From Limisphaerales bacterium (lineage in GTDB: Bacteria > Verrucomicrobiota > Verrucomicrobiia > Limisphaerales > SXTU01): a stretch of DNA of 64,000 bases. The notes below the pieces were generated by a model. It did not search any database, was not told the DNA's origin, and saw only the letters and a program-made list of their open reading frames with translations. How positions within the stretch are numbered: position 1 is the first letter of the stretch; every line of letters starts with the position of its first letter. The position numbers and the translations under genes were made by a program. Shown in pieces: positions 1 to 8,659 of the stretch. The stretch covers positions 1-64,000 of the forward strand of contig WRPG01000018.1 in NCBI GenBank assembly GCA_009773355.1, in the 5' to 3' direction.

Positions 1-190
1 CGAGCCGGCGGCGGCGCAGCGCTCGGGCGAGCTGGCGCACCTGCTCCGGGTGAATCTGCGCGAGCGACTCCGCCGCGACGGTCAGCCCCTCGCTGGCCGC
101 CACGCGCGCCGGGTCCGCGAAGAACTGCTCCCGGAACGCGCGGTCGGTCGCCAGCCGGGCGACGAGTTTTTGCTGGAGGGCTAGTTCCAT
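1..190 (-). CDS. Small helical protein next to an MNIO enzyme (partial, C-terminus outside window)
   Basis: The first 63 codons are visible, beginning with MELALQQKLVARLATD and continuing with a D-P-x-x-V-A-x-x-E-G-L stretch, before the window edge cuts the gene. The ATG at 190 overlaps the last codons of the DUF692 gene, so the two are translationally coupled. The segment is alpha-helical by composition and resembles NHLP/Os1348-type leader-like domains or the small partner proteins often encoded beside DUF692 enzymes. That resemblance is by eye only. It could be a substrate, a substrate-binding partner, or an unrelated helical protein; the missing C-terminus would decide. Confidence 0.55.
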   Translation of the reverse strand, partial: MELALQQKLVARLATDRAFREQFFADPARVAASEGLTVAAESLAQIHPEQVRQLARALRRRRL

Positions 191-1041
191 CGTCGGTGTT
201 GCCTCCCGATGGCGCGGGCGCGCTCGACTTCCCAGAGCACCTCGGCCAGCGGCGGCAGGTTGTCGTCGCGTTCGAGGCAGAGGCAGCGCACGGGCGCGCG
301 GGCCACGACGGTGTCGAGCAGTTGCCAGACCGCCTCGGCCACGGGCTGGGCGTGGCTCTCGATCAGCCGGCCCTCGCGCTCGTGGCCGCCGGAGAAATGC
401 ACCTGCACCACGCGGTCGAGCGGCAGCCGGTCGAGGCACCCCGCCGGGGGCAGGCCGTGATTGGTCGCGTGCGTGAAGAGGTTGGTCACGTCCAGCAGCA
501 GCCCGCAGCCGCCAAAGCCGAGCACCTCGCTGATGAAGGCCGGCTCGTCCATCTCCGCGCCGGGCCAGACGAACGGCGAGCAGACATTCTCCAAAATCAG
601 GGGCGCGGCAATGGCCCGGCGCGTGGTGACGATGTTCTGCTTCATCACGTCCACCGCCTCCTGCGTGAACGGCAGCGGCGCGGGATGGCCGAGGTTCACC
701 CCGCCCGCGCGCGTGAAGCCGATGTGCTCGCTCCACCACGGCGGGTTCAGGCGCTTGATGAGGGAGGCGATCTTCTCCAGATAAACCTGGTCCAGTCCCT
801 CCGCGCTGCCCAGCGAGAGGTTGGTGAAGTGGGGGACCAGCGTGAAGTGCTCGCCCAGCAGCGCCAGCTCGTCCATGCGCTCCGGCGGCGCGTCGAGATA
901 GTGGTCGCCGATGATCTCGATGAAGTCCACCTCGGACTGTTTTTGCAGCAGCTCGTCCCGAAACGGCTCGCGATAGGCCAGCCCGGCTCCGATGCGCGGG
1001 AGGTTCGCCAGCAGGTTGGTGATTTCAGTCTTGCGGCCCAC
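181..1041 (-). CDS. DUF692 / multinuclear non-heme iron oxidase (MNIO, BufB/TglH-like)
   Basis: A 286-residue protein matching the usual length of the DUF692 TIM-barrel family. Members characterised so far use two or three iron ions to modify cysteine or other residues of ribosomally made peptides. Likely metal ligands in order are H71 (VPHF), H106 (SEHIGF), E151-N152 (LENV), D184 and N187 (DVTN), H191, H215 (QVHFSGGH) and E257 (LERDD). The start is GTG at 1041. The gene overlaps the downstream small gene by ten bases, which suggests a functional pair. I could not find a cysteine-rich precursor peptide in the 130 bases upstream, so the substrate may be the truncated partner or lie outside the window. 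Confidence 0.88.
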   Translation of the reverse strand: MGRKTEITNLLANLPRIGAGLAYREPFRDELLQKQSEVDFIEIIGDHYLDAPPERMDELALLGEHFTLVPHFTNLSLGSAEGLDQVYLEKIASLIKRLNPPWWSEHIGFTRAGGVNLGHPAPLPFTQEAVDVMKQNIVTTRRAIAAPLILENVCSPFVWPGAEMDEPAFISEVLGFGGCGLLLDVTNLFTHATNHGLPPAGCLDRLPLDRVVQVHFSGGHEREGRLIESHAQPVAEAVWQLLDTVVARAPVRCLCLERDDNLPPLAEVLWEVERARAIGRQHRRWN

Positions 1042-1169
1042 GAGGCGGTCAACGGCGTCCGCCGGCCGCGCCGACGCGCGACCCCGGCTGGTTTGCGGAG
1101 GAGTTCACGGCGCGAAGTCTTCTCCATCCGCGCGGCCCAAGCCAAGGAAAACTTCTCGGCCCGCCCTCT

Positions 1170-2579
1170 TCACCGCAGCCGGGGCAGGCTCGCGGCGGCG
1201 ACGGCCTGACCGTGCCGCTTGTCCTGTTCGTCGGGGACATGGAACTGGAGGCGCGCGGCGAGCGTGGGGAACTCCACCTTCAGCACGTCCTGCGCGCCAC
1301 CAATGATGACATCGCCGCCCGCACCGCTGGTGACCCGGCCCAGGATGAGCAGGTGGCTGAAGTCGTAGAAGTCCGAGTAGTGCGCCAGCGCGTAGCCGAG
1401 GCAGGTGCCGAGGGTCTCGTAAATCTTCCGCGCGCGGTGGTCGCCGGCCTCCATCAGCGACTGCACGAGCTTGAGTTTTTCCGGGAGCGGCAATTTGGGG
1501 TCAGCTTCGATGCCGGAGATGGGCAGCAGCCGTCCGACGGCTTGCTGGGAGAAGTATTGCGCGCCGACGCCGTAGTCGCCGCTCCACTCGTCGCACGCGG
1601 CGGCGGGGTTGTAGTCCACCGGTGCAAAGGCCAGTTCGCTCAACCACGTCGTGATGTTTCCGCCCGGCGTGACGTAGCCGACGGCCTGGCTCGTGCCCAT
1701 CGCGATGCCGAGCACGCCGTTCACGCCCAGCGACATCGAGCCGGCGAGCGCGGTGACTTCGCCGTCGTTGGCGACTTCCAGCGGCACGCCGTTCCAGGCC
1801 TTTTGCACTTCGAGGAAGAGGTCTTTCACCCGCGCGTTGAAGACGTCCGGCGCGACGCCCCGGAAGAGCGAGGCGACCTTCACGCGGTTGTTCACATACA
1901 CGCCCGCCGCGCTGGCCCCGATGGCGTCCACGCGCGGCAGGTGCGCGGCGGCCTTGCGGATGGAGTCCATGATGCCGTCGAAGTGATACTGCGGGTCAGG
2001 GTGGAAGTAGGGATCCCACACCGTCTCCTCGCTGAAGACGACCTTGCCGTCCTGCACCGCCGCGACCTTCCGGTCGCTCCCGCCGAGGTCGAAGCCGATG
2101 CGGCAGCCGTCGAGGTTGCGGCCGAGCGACTGCACGTTCGCCCGCTCCGGCGGCAGGCTCGCGGCGTCGCACGCGACGACTTCGATGGGCCGGTCATAAA
2201 CGCGCTCGCCGATGAGGTTCGAGTCGAAGCGGCCAGTGGCTGTGTCGCGTAAGTGGGCTTGAAGCCGCGCGGCAAGTTCCTTCGGCCCGGTGAAGTGGAA
2301 ACGCCAGCCGCCGCGCTGCCACAGGAGAAACTTCGCGAGGCGCTCTATGTGGCTGAAGTTCGCCGCCGCGAGCGCGTGGCCCTCGGGCGCAAGCTCGGTG
2401 CGGAAGTGAAAGACCGAGCCGTCGGCCTGTTCCAGCGCGAGCGTGGCCGGCACGGCCTGGCCGGTGGCGTGCACGGCGTCGCGGAAGGCGTGCGTGGCGA
2501 GGGCGGCGGGGCGGAAGGCGGGATCGAGCACCGGCGTGACGCGCGGGGCGGGCAGCGGGAGGCCGCGGTTGTTGTTCAT
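1170..2579 (-). CDS. ASKHA-superfamily sugar kinase-like protein (ROK/BadF type)
   Basis: A 469-residue protein starting at ATG 2579. Residues 1-155 form an N-terminal extension of unknown role. From about residue 158 it has an actin-like ATPase fold: phosphate-1 motif DLGGSDRK at 164-171, a central EVANDGEVTALAGS segment with the expected acidic residue, and the AMGTSQAVGY adenosine-side motif. The cysteine-rich zinc motif of typical ROK proteins is absent, so it is not a standard ROK glucokinase. It probably phosphorylates a sugar or sugar derivative, but the substrate cannot be read from the sequence. It lies upstream of the DUF692 pair on the same strand, about 130 bases away. Confidence 0.75.
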   Translation of the reverse strand: MNNNRGLPLPAPRVTPVLDPAFRPAALATHAFRDAVHATGQAVPATLALEQADGSVFHFRTELAPEGHALAAANFSHIERLAKFLLWQRGGWRFHFTGPKELAARLQAHLRDTATGRFDSNLIGERVYDRPIEVVACDAASLPPERANVQSLGRNLDGCRIGFDLGGSDRKVAAVQDGKVVFSEETVWDPYFHPDPQYHFDGIMDSIRKAAAHLPRVDAIGASAAGVYVNNRVKVASLFRGVAPDVFNARVKDLFLEVQKAWNGVPLEVANDGEVTALAGSMSLGVNGVLGIAMGTSQAVGYVTPGGNITTWLSELAFAPVDYNPAAACDEWSGDYGVGAQYFSQQAVGRLLPISGIEADPKLPLPEKLKLVQSLMEAGDHRARKIYETLGTCLGYALAHYSDFYDFSHLLILGRVTSGAGGDVIIGGAQDVLKVEFPTLAARLQFHVPDEQDKRHGQAVAAASLPRLR

Positions 2580-2747
2580 GCGCGCCGGTTGTAGCGGGCG
2601 GGCGGGCGTGGTTCAAGGACGGCGCACGCAGAACATTACTTGCCGTTGGCGGGGCAATGCAGGAAGACTCTCAGCCAAGCCTAGGCGAGTCAGCGAAGCG
2701 AAGGCGGGGCCAGTCTCCCTCGTCGGTTGAAGCGCCGGCCTGAAACT

Positions 2748-3788
2748 ATGCAAACCAACCCGAATCGCACCGCCTGGGAAGTATCCGAAGACGACTACCC
2801 CCGCCTGGGGACGCCGGCGGACAAGCTCCGCTTCATGCTTCGCTACGCCGTGCTCGCGCCCTCGAACCGCAATTCCCAGCCGTGGTTGTTCAAGGTGCGG
2901 GGCCGGACGGTGGAACTGTATGCGGACCGCACACGCTCGTTGCGCGTCACGGATCCGGCGGACCGGCAGTTGCTGATGAGTTGCGGGTGCGCGCTGTTCC
3001 ATCTGCGGGTGGCGATGTGGCACTTCGGCCATCTGGACAGCACGGTGCTGCTGCCAGCGCCGGAGGATCCCGATTTGCTCGCCCGGGTCACGCTGGGGGA
3101 GGAGGACTCGCCGACGAGCCAGCAGGAGGCGTTGTTCGCCGCGATTCCGAAGCGCCGCACCAACCGTCAGCATTTTCTGGATGACCCGCTGCCCGAGGGG
3201 CTGAAGCCCGAGCTGGTCAAGGCGGCGGCCCGGGAGCAGGCCTGGCTGTTGTTCGTGGACGGCCGCCAGCAACGCAACGCCATCGCCGATCTCATCGCGG
3301 AAGCCGAGCGGTTGCAGTGGGCGGACAAGCACTTTCGCCTGGAACTGGCCTCGTGGCTGCATTCGAACCATGACACAGCACCGGACGGCATTCCGAATTC
3401 GGCCCAGAACACCGGGGACTTGCTCTCGGTCGCCGGACCGAACGTGGTTCGCTCCTTCGATCTCGGGGAGGGGCAGGCCGCGAAGGACCGTGACATTGCC
3501 GCCTATTCTCCCGGGCTGGTGGTGCTGGGGACGGACAAGGATGAGCCGTGCGCCTGGGTGCAGGCGGGCCAGGCGCTGGCGCGCGTGCTGTTGCGCGCCC
3601 GGGTGGACGGGGTTTCGGCTTCGTATCTGGACCATCCCATTGAGGTCGCGGCCATGCGACCGAAGGTGACGGAACTAATCGGGCATGGCGGCCATGCGCA
3701 CATCATCCTCCGGTTGGGCTTTGGTCCAAACTTGAACCCGACGCCTCGTCGCACGGCGGCGGAAGTGCTGATCCGTCCGGAAAGCTGA
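2748..3788 (+). CDS. Nitroreductase-like FMN oxidoreductase (Acg-like)
   Basis: 346 residues from ATG 2748. An in-frame TTG at 2727 is possible, but neither start has a clear ribosome site. The N-terminal segment APSNRNSQPWLFKVRG is the FMN-contacting region of the nitroreductase fold and is repeated in diverged form in the second half, as in the Acg/double-domain nitroreductases. The C-terminal motif ELIGHGGHAHIILRLGFG is also typical. The family binds FMN and reduces nitro or quinone compounds, or only stores flavin; the substrate is unknown. The gene is monocistronic, diverging from the kinase-like gene and converging with the carbonic anhydrase. Confidence 0.8.
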   Translation: MQTNPNRTAWEVSEDDYPRLGTPADKLRFMLRYAVLAPSNRNSQPWLFKVRGRTVELYADRTRSLRVTDPADRQLLMSCGCALFHLRVAMWHFGHLDSTVLLPAPEDPDLLARVTLGEEDSPTSQQEALFAAIPKRRTNRQHFLDDPLPEGLKPELVKAAAREQAWLLFVDGRQQRNAIADLIAEAERLQWADKHFRLELASWLHSNHDTAPDGIPNSAQNTGDLLSVAGPNVVRSFDLGEGQAAKDRDIAAYSPGLVVLGTDKDEPCAWVQAGQALARVLLRARVDGVSASYLDHPIEVAAMRPKVTELIGHGGHAHIILRLGFGPNLNPTPRRTAAEVLIRPES

Positions 3789-3794
3789 CCGGAC

Positions 3795-4436
3795 TCAGGC
3801 GGTGGGGCGGGCGAGCGGCTCGAACTGCTTCGTTTCCGGATTGTAGGCGAACAGCTCCGCCGTCGCGATGTTGAAGAACCAGCCGTGCAGGTGCAGCGAG
3901 CCGTGGTCCAGCCGCGCCTTCACCGCCGGGTAGGCCTCGAGGTTCTCGATGGCAAAGAGCACGTTCTCCTCCGCCGCCGCGTTCGTGCGGGCGCTTCGGT
4001 CAGTGAGGTGCTGATAGCCGCTGCGAATGATGTCGCGAACGGGGGTTGCCACGCGTAGCCACGCGTCCAGGTGTGGCATCGCTTCGGGCTGGGGAAGGCC
4101 TTCGAGCAGCGCCTGCATCGCGCCGCACTGCGAGTGGCCGCACACCACGATGTCGCTCACCCCCAACGTGGTCACCGCGAACTCGACGGCGGCGGCGGTG
4201 GAGTTCGTCTCGCCCGTCACGCCGGCGGGCGGGACGATGTTGCCGACGTTCTTCACCACGAACAGATCGCCCGGCTGGCTCTGCGTGATGAGTTCCGCCA
4301 GCACGCGCGAGTCCGAGCAGGTGATGAACAGCGTGTGCGGGTTCTGCCCCTCGCGGGACAGCCGCTGGAACAGCGCCCGATACGCGCCGAACTCGTCGGA
4401 GCGAAAGCGGTGCACGCCTTCAATGAGCCGTTGCAT
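3795..4436 (-). CDS. Beta-class carbonic anhydrase
   Basis: 213 residues from ATG 4436 (MQRLIEGVHRF). An upstream ATG in frame at 4475 would add 13 Arg-rich residues and is less likely. The enzyme interconverts CO2 and bicarbonate. Zinc ligands and the catalytic dyad are visible: C and D-x-R in TCSDSR, then H and C in GHSQCGAM. The CSDSR/GHSxCG pair is diagnostic of the beta class. The length fits the family (about 200-220 residues). It ends seven bases from the convergent nitroreductase-like gene. Confidence 0.93.
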   Translation of the reverse strand: MQRLIEGVHRFRSDEFGAYRALFQRLSREGQNPHTLFITCSDSRVLAELITQSQPGDLFVVKNVGNIVPPAGVTGETNSTAAAVEFAVTTLGVSDIVVCGHSQCGAMQALLEGLPQPEAMPHLDAWLRVATPVRDIIRSGYQHLTDRSARTNAAAEENVLFAIENLEAYPAVKARLDHGSLHLHGWFFNIATAELFAYNPETKQFEPLARPTA

Positions 4437-4537
4437 GAGGCACCGACTGTGGCGGGTGCGCGCGCCACGCGCCAAGGAAAACCTTGGCCCCGGCGTTGAC
4501 GGTGTTCCGCTCGTGCCCCAAGTTGGGGCCGGAAGTT

Positions 4538-5143
4538 GTGACCACGGCGAACAAAGTCACGGTGCTGCGGATTTTGCTGGTGCCGTTCTTCTTCGTCCAG
4601 GTGCTCTACTACGAGCGCACGGGCGGGGAAGGACACCGGCTGGCCGCGGTTTTGTCCTTCGCCATCGCCGCCATCAGCGACGCCTACGACGGCTACCTCG
4701 CGCGCCGTTACAACCAGAAGAGCGAGCTGGGCACGTTGCTTGACCCGGTCGCCGACAAGCTCCTGCTCGTCTCCGCGCTGGTGCTGCTGACCTTCGACAA
4801 ACGCCCGCACCTGCCGAACCTCCCGCTCTGGCTCGCCGGCACGGTCATCGGGCGCGACGCCATCCAGGCCATCGGCTTCGCGGTGCTGCACTACACGCTC
4901 GGCGGCAAGGTGCCCGTGCGCCCGCGCCTCATCGGCAAGGCCGCGACGGTCTTGCAGATGGTCACAGTCTCGTGGGCGCTCTTGAAGTGGCCGCTGGACT
5001 GGTTGGGGCCGTTGGCGCTGGCCACCGCCGTCTGCACCGGCGTCTCCGGTGTCATCTACGTGATGGACGGCATGAAACTTCTCAGCGCCAGCCCGGACAG
5101 CGCACCGCTGCCGGGAGAACCGCCTGACCAACCAAAGCCATAG
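4538..5143 (+). CDS. pgsA: CDP-alcohol phosphatidyltransferase (PgsA-like)
   Basis: 201 residues from GTG 4538, chosen because GGAAG stands just upstream and because MTTANKVTVLRILLVPFF is the usual PgsA N-terminus. The integral membrane enzyme transfers a phosphatidyl group from CDP-diacylglycerol to an alcohol, most likely glycerol 3-phosphate in phosphatidylglycerol synthesis. The full family signature D-x2-D-G-x2-A-R-x8-G-x3-D-x3-D is present, starting at the SDAYDG segment. Several hydrophobic helices follow. The next gene (bcp) begins seven bases after the stop, so the two are probably cotranscribed. Assignment to PgsA rather than another CDP-alcohol transferase rests on general similarity. 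Confidence 0.85.
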   Translation: MTTANKVTVLRILLVPFFFVQVLYYERTGGEGHRLAAVLSFAIAAISDAYDGYLARRYNQKSELGTLLDPVADKLLLVSALVLLTFDKRPHLPNLPLWLAGTVIGRDAIQAIGFAVLHYTLGGKVPVRPRLIGKAATVLQMVTVSWALLKWPLDWLGPLALATAVCTGVSGVIYVMDGMKLLSASPDSAPLPGEPPDQPKP

Positions 5144-5150
5144 ACCACTC

Positions 5151-5621
5151 ATGCCCCACGAATTGAAGCTCAAGGAAGGCGATGTCGCCCCGGCCTTCAC
5201 TGTCCAGACCAACGGCGGCCAGACCGTCTCGCTCGCCGACTTCAAAGGCCGCCCGGTCATCCTCTACTTCTACCCCAAGGACGACACGCCCGGCTGCACG
5301 AAGGAGGCCTGCGCGTTCCGCGACGCGTTCGCGGACTTCACGGCGAAGGGCGCGGTCGTGCTCGGCGTCAGCGCGGATTCGGTCAAGTCACACGACAAGT
5401 TCATCAAGAAGTTCAAGCTGCCCTTCCCGCTGCTGGCGGACGAGGACAAGCGCGTCGTGGACGCCTATGGCGTGTGGGGCGAGAAGACCTTCATGGGCCG
5501 GCGCTACCAGGGCATCCACCGCGTCACCTTCCTGATCGGCGGCGCCGGCCGCATCCAGAAAATCTGGCCGAAGGTGAAGCCCGAGGCGCACGCGGCGGAA
5601 GTGCTGGCGGCGCTGGGGTGA
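5151..5621 (+). CDS. bcp: Thioredoxin-dependent thiol peroxidase (Bcp/PrxQ)
   Basis: 156 residues, the usual size for bacterioferritin-comigratory protein. It reduces hydrogen peroxide and organic peroxides in the cytoplasm using thioredoxin. The catalytic segment DDTPGCTKEACAFRD carries the peroxidatic cysteine C49 and the resolving cysteine C54 five residues later, the atypical 2-Cys PrxQ arrangement. The conserved GVSADSVKSH and FPLLAD segments follow. It is seven bases downstream of the pgsA-like gene. A half copy of a B-type palindrome follows its stop codon. Confidence 0.94.
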   Translation: MPHELKLKEGDVAPAFTVQTNGGQTVSLADFKGRPVILYFYPKDDTPGCTKEACAFRDAFADFTAKGAVVLGVSADSVKSHDKFIKKFKLPFPLLADEDKRVVDAYGVWGEKTFMGRRYQGIHRVTFLIGGAGRIQKIWPKVKPEAHAAEVLAALG

Positions 5622-5629
5622 GCGCGCGG

Positions 5630-5651
5630 GGAGCGCGGCATTCATGCCGCA
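5630..5651. repeat. REP-like half element, family B (B4)
   Basis: Single arm reading GGAGCGCGGCATTCATGCCG, a GGAG tag followed by a small hairpin. It matches the arms of the complete B elements at 14763 and 21057. It lies just after the bcp stop codon. Confidence 0.6.
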
Positions 5652-5785
5652 GCCGGCTCCAACCGGAAAAGTGCGCCCGAACAACCCCGGCTTTTCCACG
5701 CTTCCGCAGCCTGAAGTCCGCGCTCCGGGACATGGCCCTGGCCTTCTGACTTTCCGTCTTCGGGCCGGAGGTTAAGCTCCCGGCC

Positions 5786-6526
5786 ATGCAACCGCTCTCC
5801 CGTCGCTCGCTTGTGCTGGGGCTGTCCGTATCGGTGCTTTGTCCACCCGCGAAAACCATCGGTGCCGATTCACCCGCCGCGCGTCCGCTGCGCGTCTGCC
5901 TCGTCTCCGGCTCGCAGGACTCGAAGCCCTACCGCACCGATGACTCGCTCGCCGCGCTGGCCCGCTATCTGGAAGCCGAGCACAAGATGACCTGCACGCT
6001 GCTGACGTGGGACGCCGCGAGCGCGGGCTTCAGGGGAATCGAGCGACTGCTGGAGGCGGACGCCGCCGTCTTCTTCGTCCGGCGCAAGACGCCCAACGCG
6101 CACAACCTCGACGTGCTGCGGCGCTTCTTCGCCTCGGGCAGGGGCTTCGTGGCGCTGCGATCCACCAGCCACGCGTGGGAGAACTGGCCGGACTTCGACG
6201 CCGAGGTGCTGGGCGCGAAGTATGCCGGCGCGAAGGGCGGCAACTTCGGCAACGTGGACAAGCTCACCCGCAAGCCGCACCCGATTTGGGCCGGCACCGA
6301 GGCCTTCGACACCAAGTGCGACATCTACCGCTACGGCCCGGTCGCGCCGGACGTGCGGGTGCTGATGGAAGGCGAGAACCAGAACGGCGTCATGCCCGTC
6401 GCGTGGACGCGCGTGCATCGCGGCGCGCGGCTCTTCCACCTCGCGCTCGGTTACGCCTACGACCTGGAGCAGCCGGCCTTCCGCCGCATCGTGGCGAACG
6501 GGCTGCGCTGGGTGAGCGAGAAGTAG
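5786..6526 (+). CDS. Secreted ThuA-like domain protein
   Basis: 246 residues. The N-terminus MQPLSRRSLVLGLSVSVL has a twin-arginine-like signal and a hydrophobic stretch, so export is likely. The mature part is a ThuA-like glutamine-amidotransferase-fold domain (RVCLVSGSQDSKPY near the start, a central FVALRSTSHAWENW segment, and a late RGARLFHLALGYAYD segment). ThuA domains occur in sugar utilisation proteins and are abundant in Planctomycetota and Verrucomicrobiota, but their reaction is not settled. It converges with the PQQ gene five bases away. The second ThuA protein in this window (28388) carries a rhodanese fusion that this one lacks. Confidence 0.8.
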   Translation: MQPLSRRSLVLGLSVSVLCPPAKTIGADSPAARPLRVCLVSGSQDSKPYRTDDSLAALARYLEAEHKMTCTLLTWDAASAGFRGIERLLEADAAVFFVRRKTPNAHNLDVLRRFFASGRGFVALRSTSHAWENWPDFDAEVLGAKYAGAKGGNFGNVDKLTRKPHPIWAGTEAFDTKCDIYRYGPVAPDVRVLMEGENQNGVMPVAWTRVHRGARLFHLALGYAYDLEQPAFRRIVANGLRWVSEK

Positions 6527-6531
6527 CCGCC

Positions 6532-7803
6532 TCACTTCCCGCCGATGCAATACACCGCGCGGTCGGAGCGGAGGAAGATCTGCCCGTCGGAGACGGCGGG
6601 GCTGCCGTTGAAGGGCGTCGGGTCCAGCGCCGGATTGTGCGCGAGCAGCTTGAACTCCGGCTGCGCCCCGATGACGAACACGCCCCGGTTGCGCGTGGGG
6701 AAGTAGAGGAGGTCGCCGGACAGGATGGGCGAGGCGTAAATCTTGTCGGGGCGGGGCTGGAGCTGCTGTTCCCACACGACCTCGCCGCTCGCCGCCTTCA
6801 CGCAATAGAGCTGGGCGCGGCTGTCGTTGGCGAAGTAGAGATGGCCGCCGTGCCAGACGGGCGAGGAGACGTTCGAGCCTTTGTTCAACTGCCAGACGAC
6901 GTGCGTCGCGGTCACGTCGCCGCGCCCGCCCGCGCGCACCGCCATCGCCTGGCCGGCGGGATGGCCGAGCAGGTAGATGATGCCGTCGCGGGCGACGATG
7001 GTCGGGCACAACTCGGCGGCGTTGATGGCGCGGCAATGCCACAGCTCCCTGCCGTCGCGCGGATCGAAGGCCCGGAGCCTGCCCGCGATGGCCACGACGA
7101 GTTCGGGCCGCTCGCCACCGGCGCTCACGAGCGCGGGCGTGTTCCACGCGCGGGCCATGCCCTTCACGCTCCACGCGACTTTGCCGTCCGCCTTGCGCAG
7201 CGCGTAGAGCGTGTCGCTCTCAAACGCGGCGTTGACGATCACCAAGTCCTCGAACAGCACCGGCGACGCGCCCGTGCCCCAGTCGTGCTTGTTGGTGCCG
7301 ACGTCCGCGTGCCAGAGCGCCTTGCCCGCGTGCGTGTAGGCGAAGACGCCGTTCTTGCCCTGGAAGAAAAACACGTTCGCCCCGTCGCTGACCGGCGTGT
7401 GCGAGGCGTAGCCGCCCTGCGGCAGGTAAGGCCCGACATACGGCGTCTCCGGCAACGGCGCGGGCGCGGGATGGTCCCAGAGAATCTTCCCATCGCGGCG
7501 GTCGAGGCAGAGCGCGTGGCGCTTGAGCTGGGTCGGGTCGCCGGGATTCTGGAGGTCGCGCCCGTAGCCGCTCCAACAGGTGAGAAACACGCGGCCCTGG
7601 CTCACGATGGGACTCGACGAGCCGGGGCCGGGCAGCTCGGTGCGCCAGAGGATGTTCTCATTCGTGCTCCAGCGCAGCGGAAGCTGCGCCTCGGTCACGA
7701 CTCCGTCGCCGGTCGGGCCGCGGAAGCGCGGCCAGTCGCCGGCGAGGGCGGCGAGGGAGGAACAGAGCAGCAGGAGGGCGGGGAAGGCGGGATGAGACTT
7801 CAT
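6532..7803 (-). CDS. Secreted PQQ-like beta-propeller protein
   Basis: 423 residues from ATG 7803 (MKSHPAFPALLLLCSSLAALA, a signal peptide). The mature part is a chain of beta-propeller blades of the PQQ/BamB-like type, seen as recurring G-x-V-x-W/L-W motifs such as DGKILWDH, GKALWHAD, DGKVAWSV, DGRELWHC and SGEVVWEQ. Such proteins act in the periplasm, either as quinoprotein-like scaffolds or as binding proteins; no dehydrogenase catalytic motif is evident. It is on the same strand as the two DUF1080 genes and may form a secreted-protein group with them. Confidence 0.85.
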   Translation of the reverse strand: MKSHPAFPALLLLCSSLAALAGDWPRFRGPTGDGVVTEAQLPLRWSTNENILWRTELPGPGSSSPIVSQGRVFLTCWSGYGRDLQNPGDPTQLKRHALCLDRRDGKILWDHPAPAPLPETPYVGPYLPQGGYASHTPVSDGANVFFFQGKNGVFAYTHAGKALWHADVGTNKHDWGTGASPVLFEDLVIVNAAFESDTLYALRKADGKVAWSVKGMARAWNTPALVSAGGERPELVVAIAGRLRAFDPRDGRELWHCRAINAAELCPTIVARDGIIYLLGHPAGQAMAVRAGGRGDVTATHVVWQLNKGSNVSSPVWHGGHLYFANDSRAQLYCVKAASGEVVWEQQLQPRPDKIYASPILSGDLLYFPTRNRGVFVIGAQPEFKLLAHNPALDPTPFNGSPAVSDGQIFLRSDRAVYCIGGK

Positions 7804-7921
7804 GCGTGCAAGTGGGCGTCGGCTGCGGCCGGGAACGGAAATCTGACCCCACGGGTGGCGGGTTAATTCGTCGGGAATCCTGGCGAGGCAGGGCACGGCC
7901 TTCGGGGAGGCTCGCAGCGTC

Positions 7922-8629
7922 TTACTTGCTCACGCGGAGCTTCACGTTGCGAAACCAGCACTCGTCGTTGTGATCCGTGAGCAGGATGTGGCCGGTCACC
8001 TTCGTGCCGAAGTCGCCGATTTTGCTGAACTTGCTCTTCGCGACCGCCGCCTTCACCTCGTCGCTGCCCAACTCGTATTGGAGCACCTTCGCGCCGTTGA
8101 GCCAGTGCTGGACGGTCTGGCCCTTCACCACGATGCGCGAGTGGTTCCACTCGCCGACCGGCTTGAGCGGCTTGTCCTTGGCGGGCGGCAGCACGTCGTA
8201 GAACGCGGCGGTCTGCCGGTGCGGGCCAACCTTGCCGTCGGGATGGCCGTGGTCGTCGAGCATCTGATACTCGTGGCCGAGCGCGCCCTTGCGCGCCTCG
8301 GTGATGAAATACTTGAGGCCGTTGTTGCCCTTCTCGGCGATGCGCCACTCCCACGACAGCTCCCAGTCGGCGGTGGCCGGGATGGGCTGCTCGGTCATCA
8401 TGTCGCCTCCGCCAATCTTCGCCTGTTTCTTGAGGATGCCGTCCTCGATGATCCAGCCCGCGCCGATCTTGCCGCCCTCCTTGTAGGTGCGCCAGCCGGC
8501 GAGCGACTTGCCGTCGAAGAGCAGCTTCCAGCCGTCCTTCCGCTCGGCGGCGGTGAGCGTGTTGAGTTCGGCGGCGCTGGTGAGGGACGCGCAGGCGATG
8601 AGGGCGAGGAATGAGATGAGCGGTTTCAT
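7922..8629 (-). CDS. Secreted DUF1080 protein (3-keto-disaccharide hydrolase-like), copy 1
   Basis: 235 residues from ATG 8629, with signal peptide MKPLISFLALIACASLTSA. The mature part is a concanavalin-like DUF1080 domain: GWKLLFDGKSLAGWR at the start, WEWRIAEKGNNGLKYFI in the middle, and GHILLTDHNDECWFRNVKL at the end. Several DUF1080 proteins have been shown to cleave 3-keto-glycosides or bind glycans. It lies 30 bases downstream of a paralogue, so the pair looks like a tandem duplication that has diverged widely. Confidence 0.87.
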   Translation of the reverse strand: MKPLISFLALIACASLTSAAELNTLTAAERKDGWKLLFDGKSLAGWRTYKEGGKIGAGWIIEDGILKKQAKIGGGDMMTEQPIPATADWELSWEWRIAEKGNNGLKYFITEARKGALGHEYQMLDDHGHPDGKVGPHRQTAAFYDVLPPAKDKPLKPVGEWNHSRIVVKGQTVQHWLNGAKVLQYELGSDEVKAAVAKSKFSKIGDFGTKVTGHILLTDHNDECWFRNVKLRVSK

Positions 8630-8659
8630 GGGAAGTGAGATGAGCAATGTCGCCGTGAA

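Noticed and set aside
196-1209. A long plus-strand open frame opposite the DUF692 gene (337 codons)
   Set aside because: The sequence is Arg/Gly/His/Val-rich and has no domain; it is an antisense artefact of high GC. The minus-strand reading has all the metal ligands of a real enzyme.
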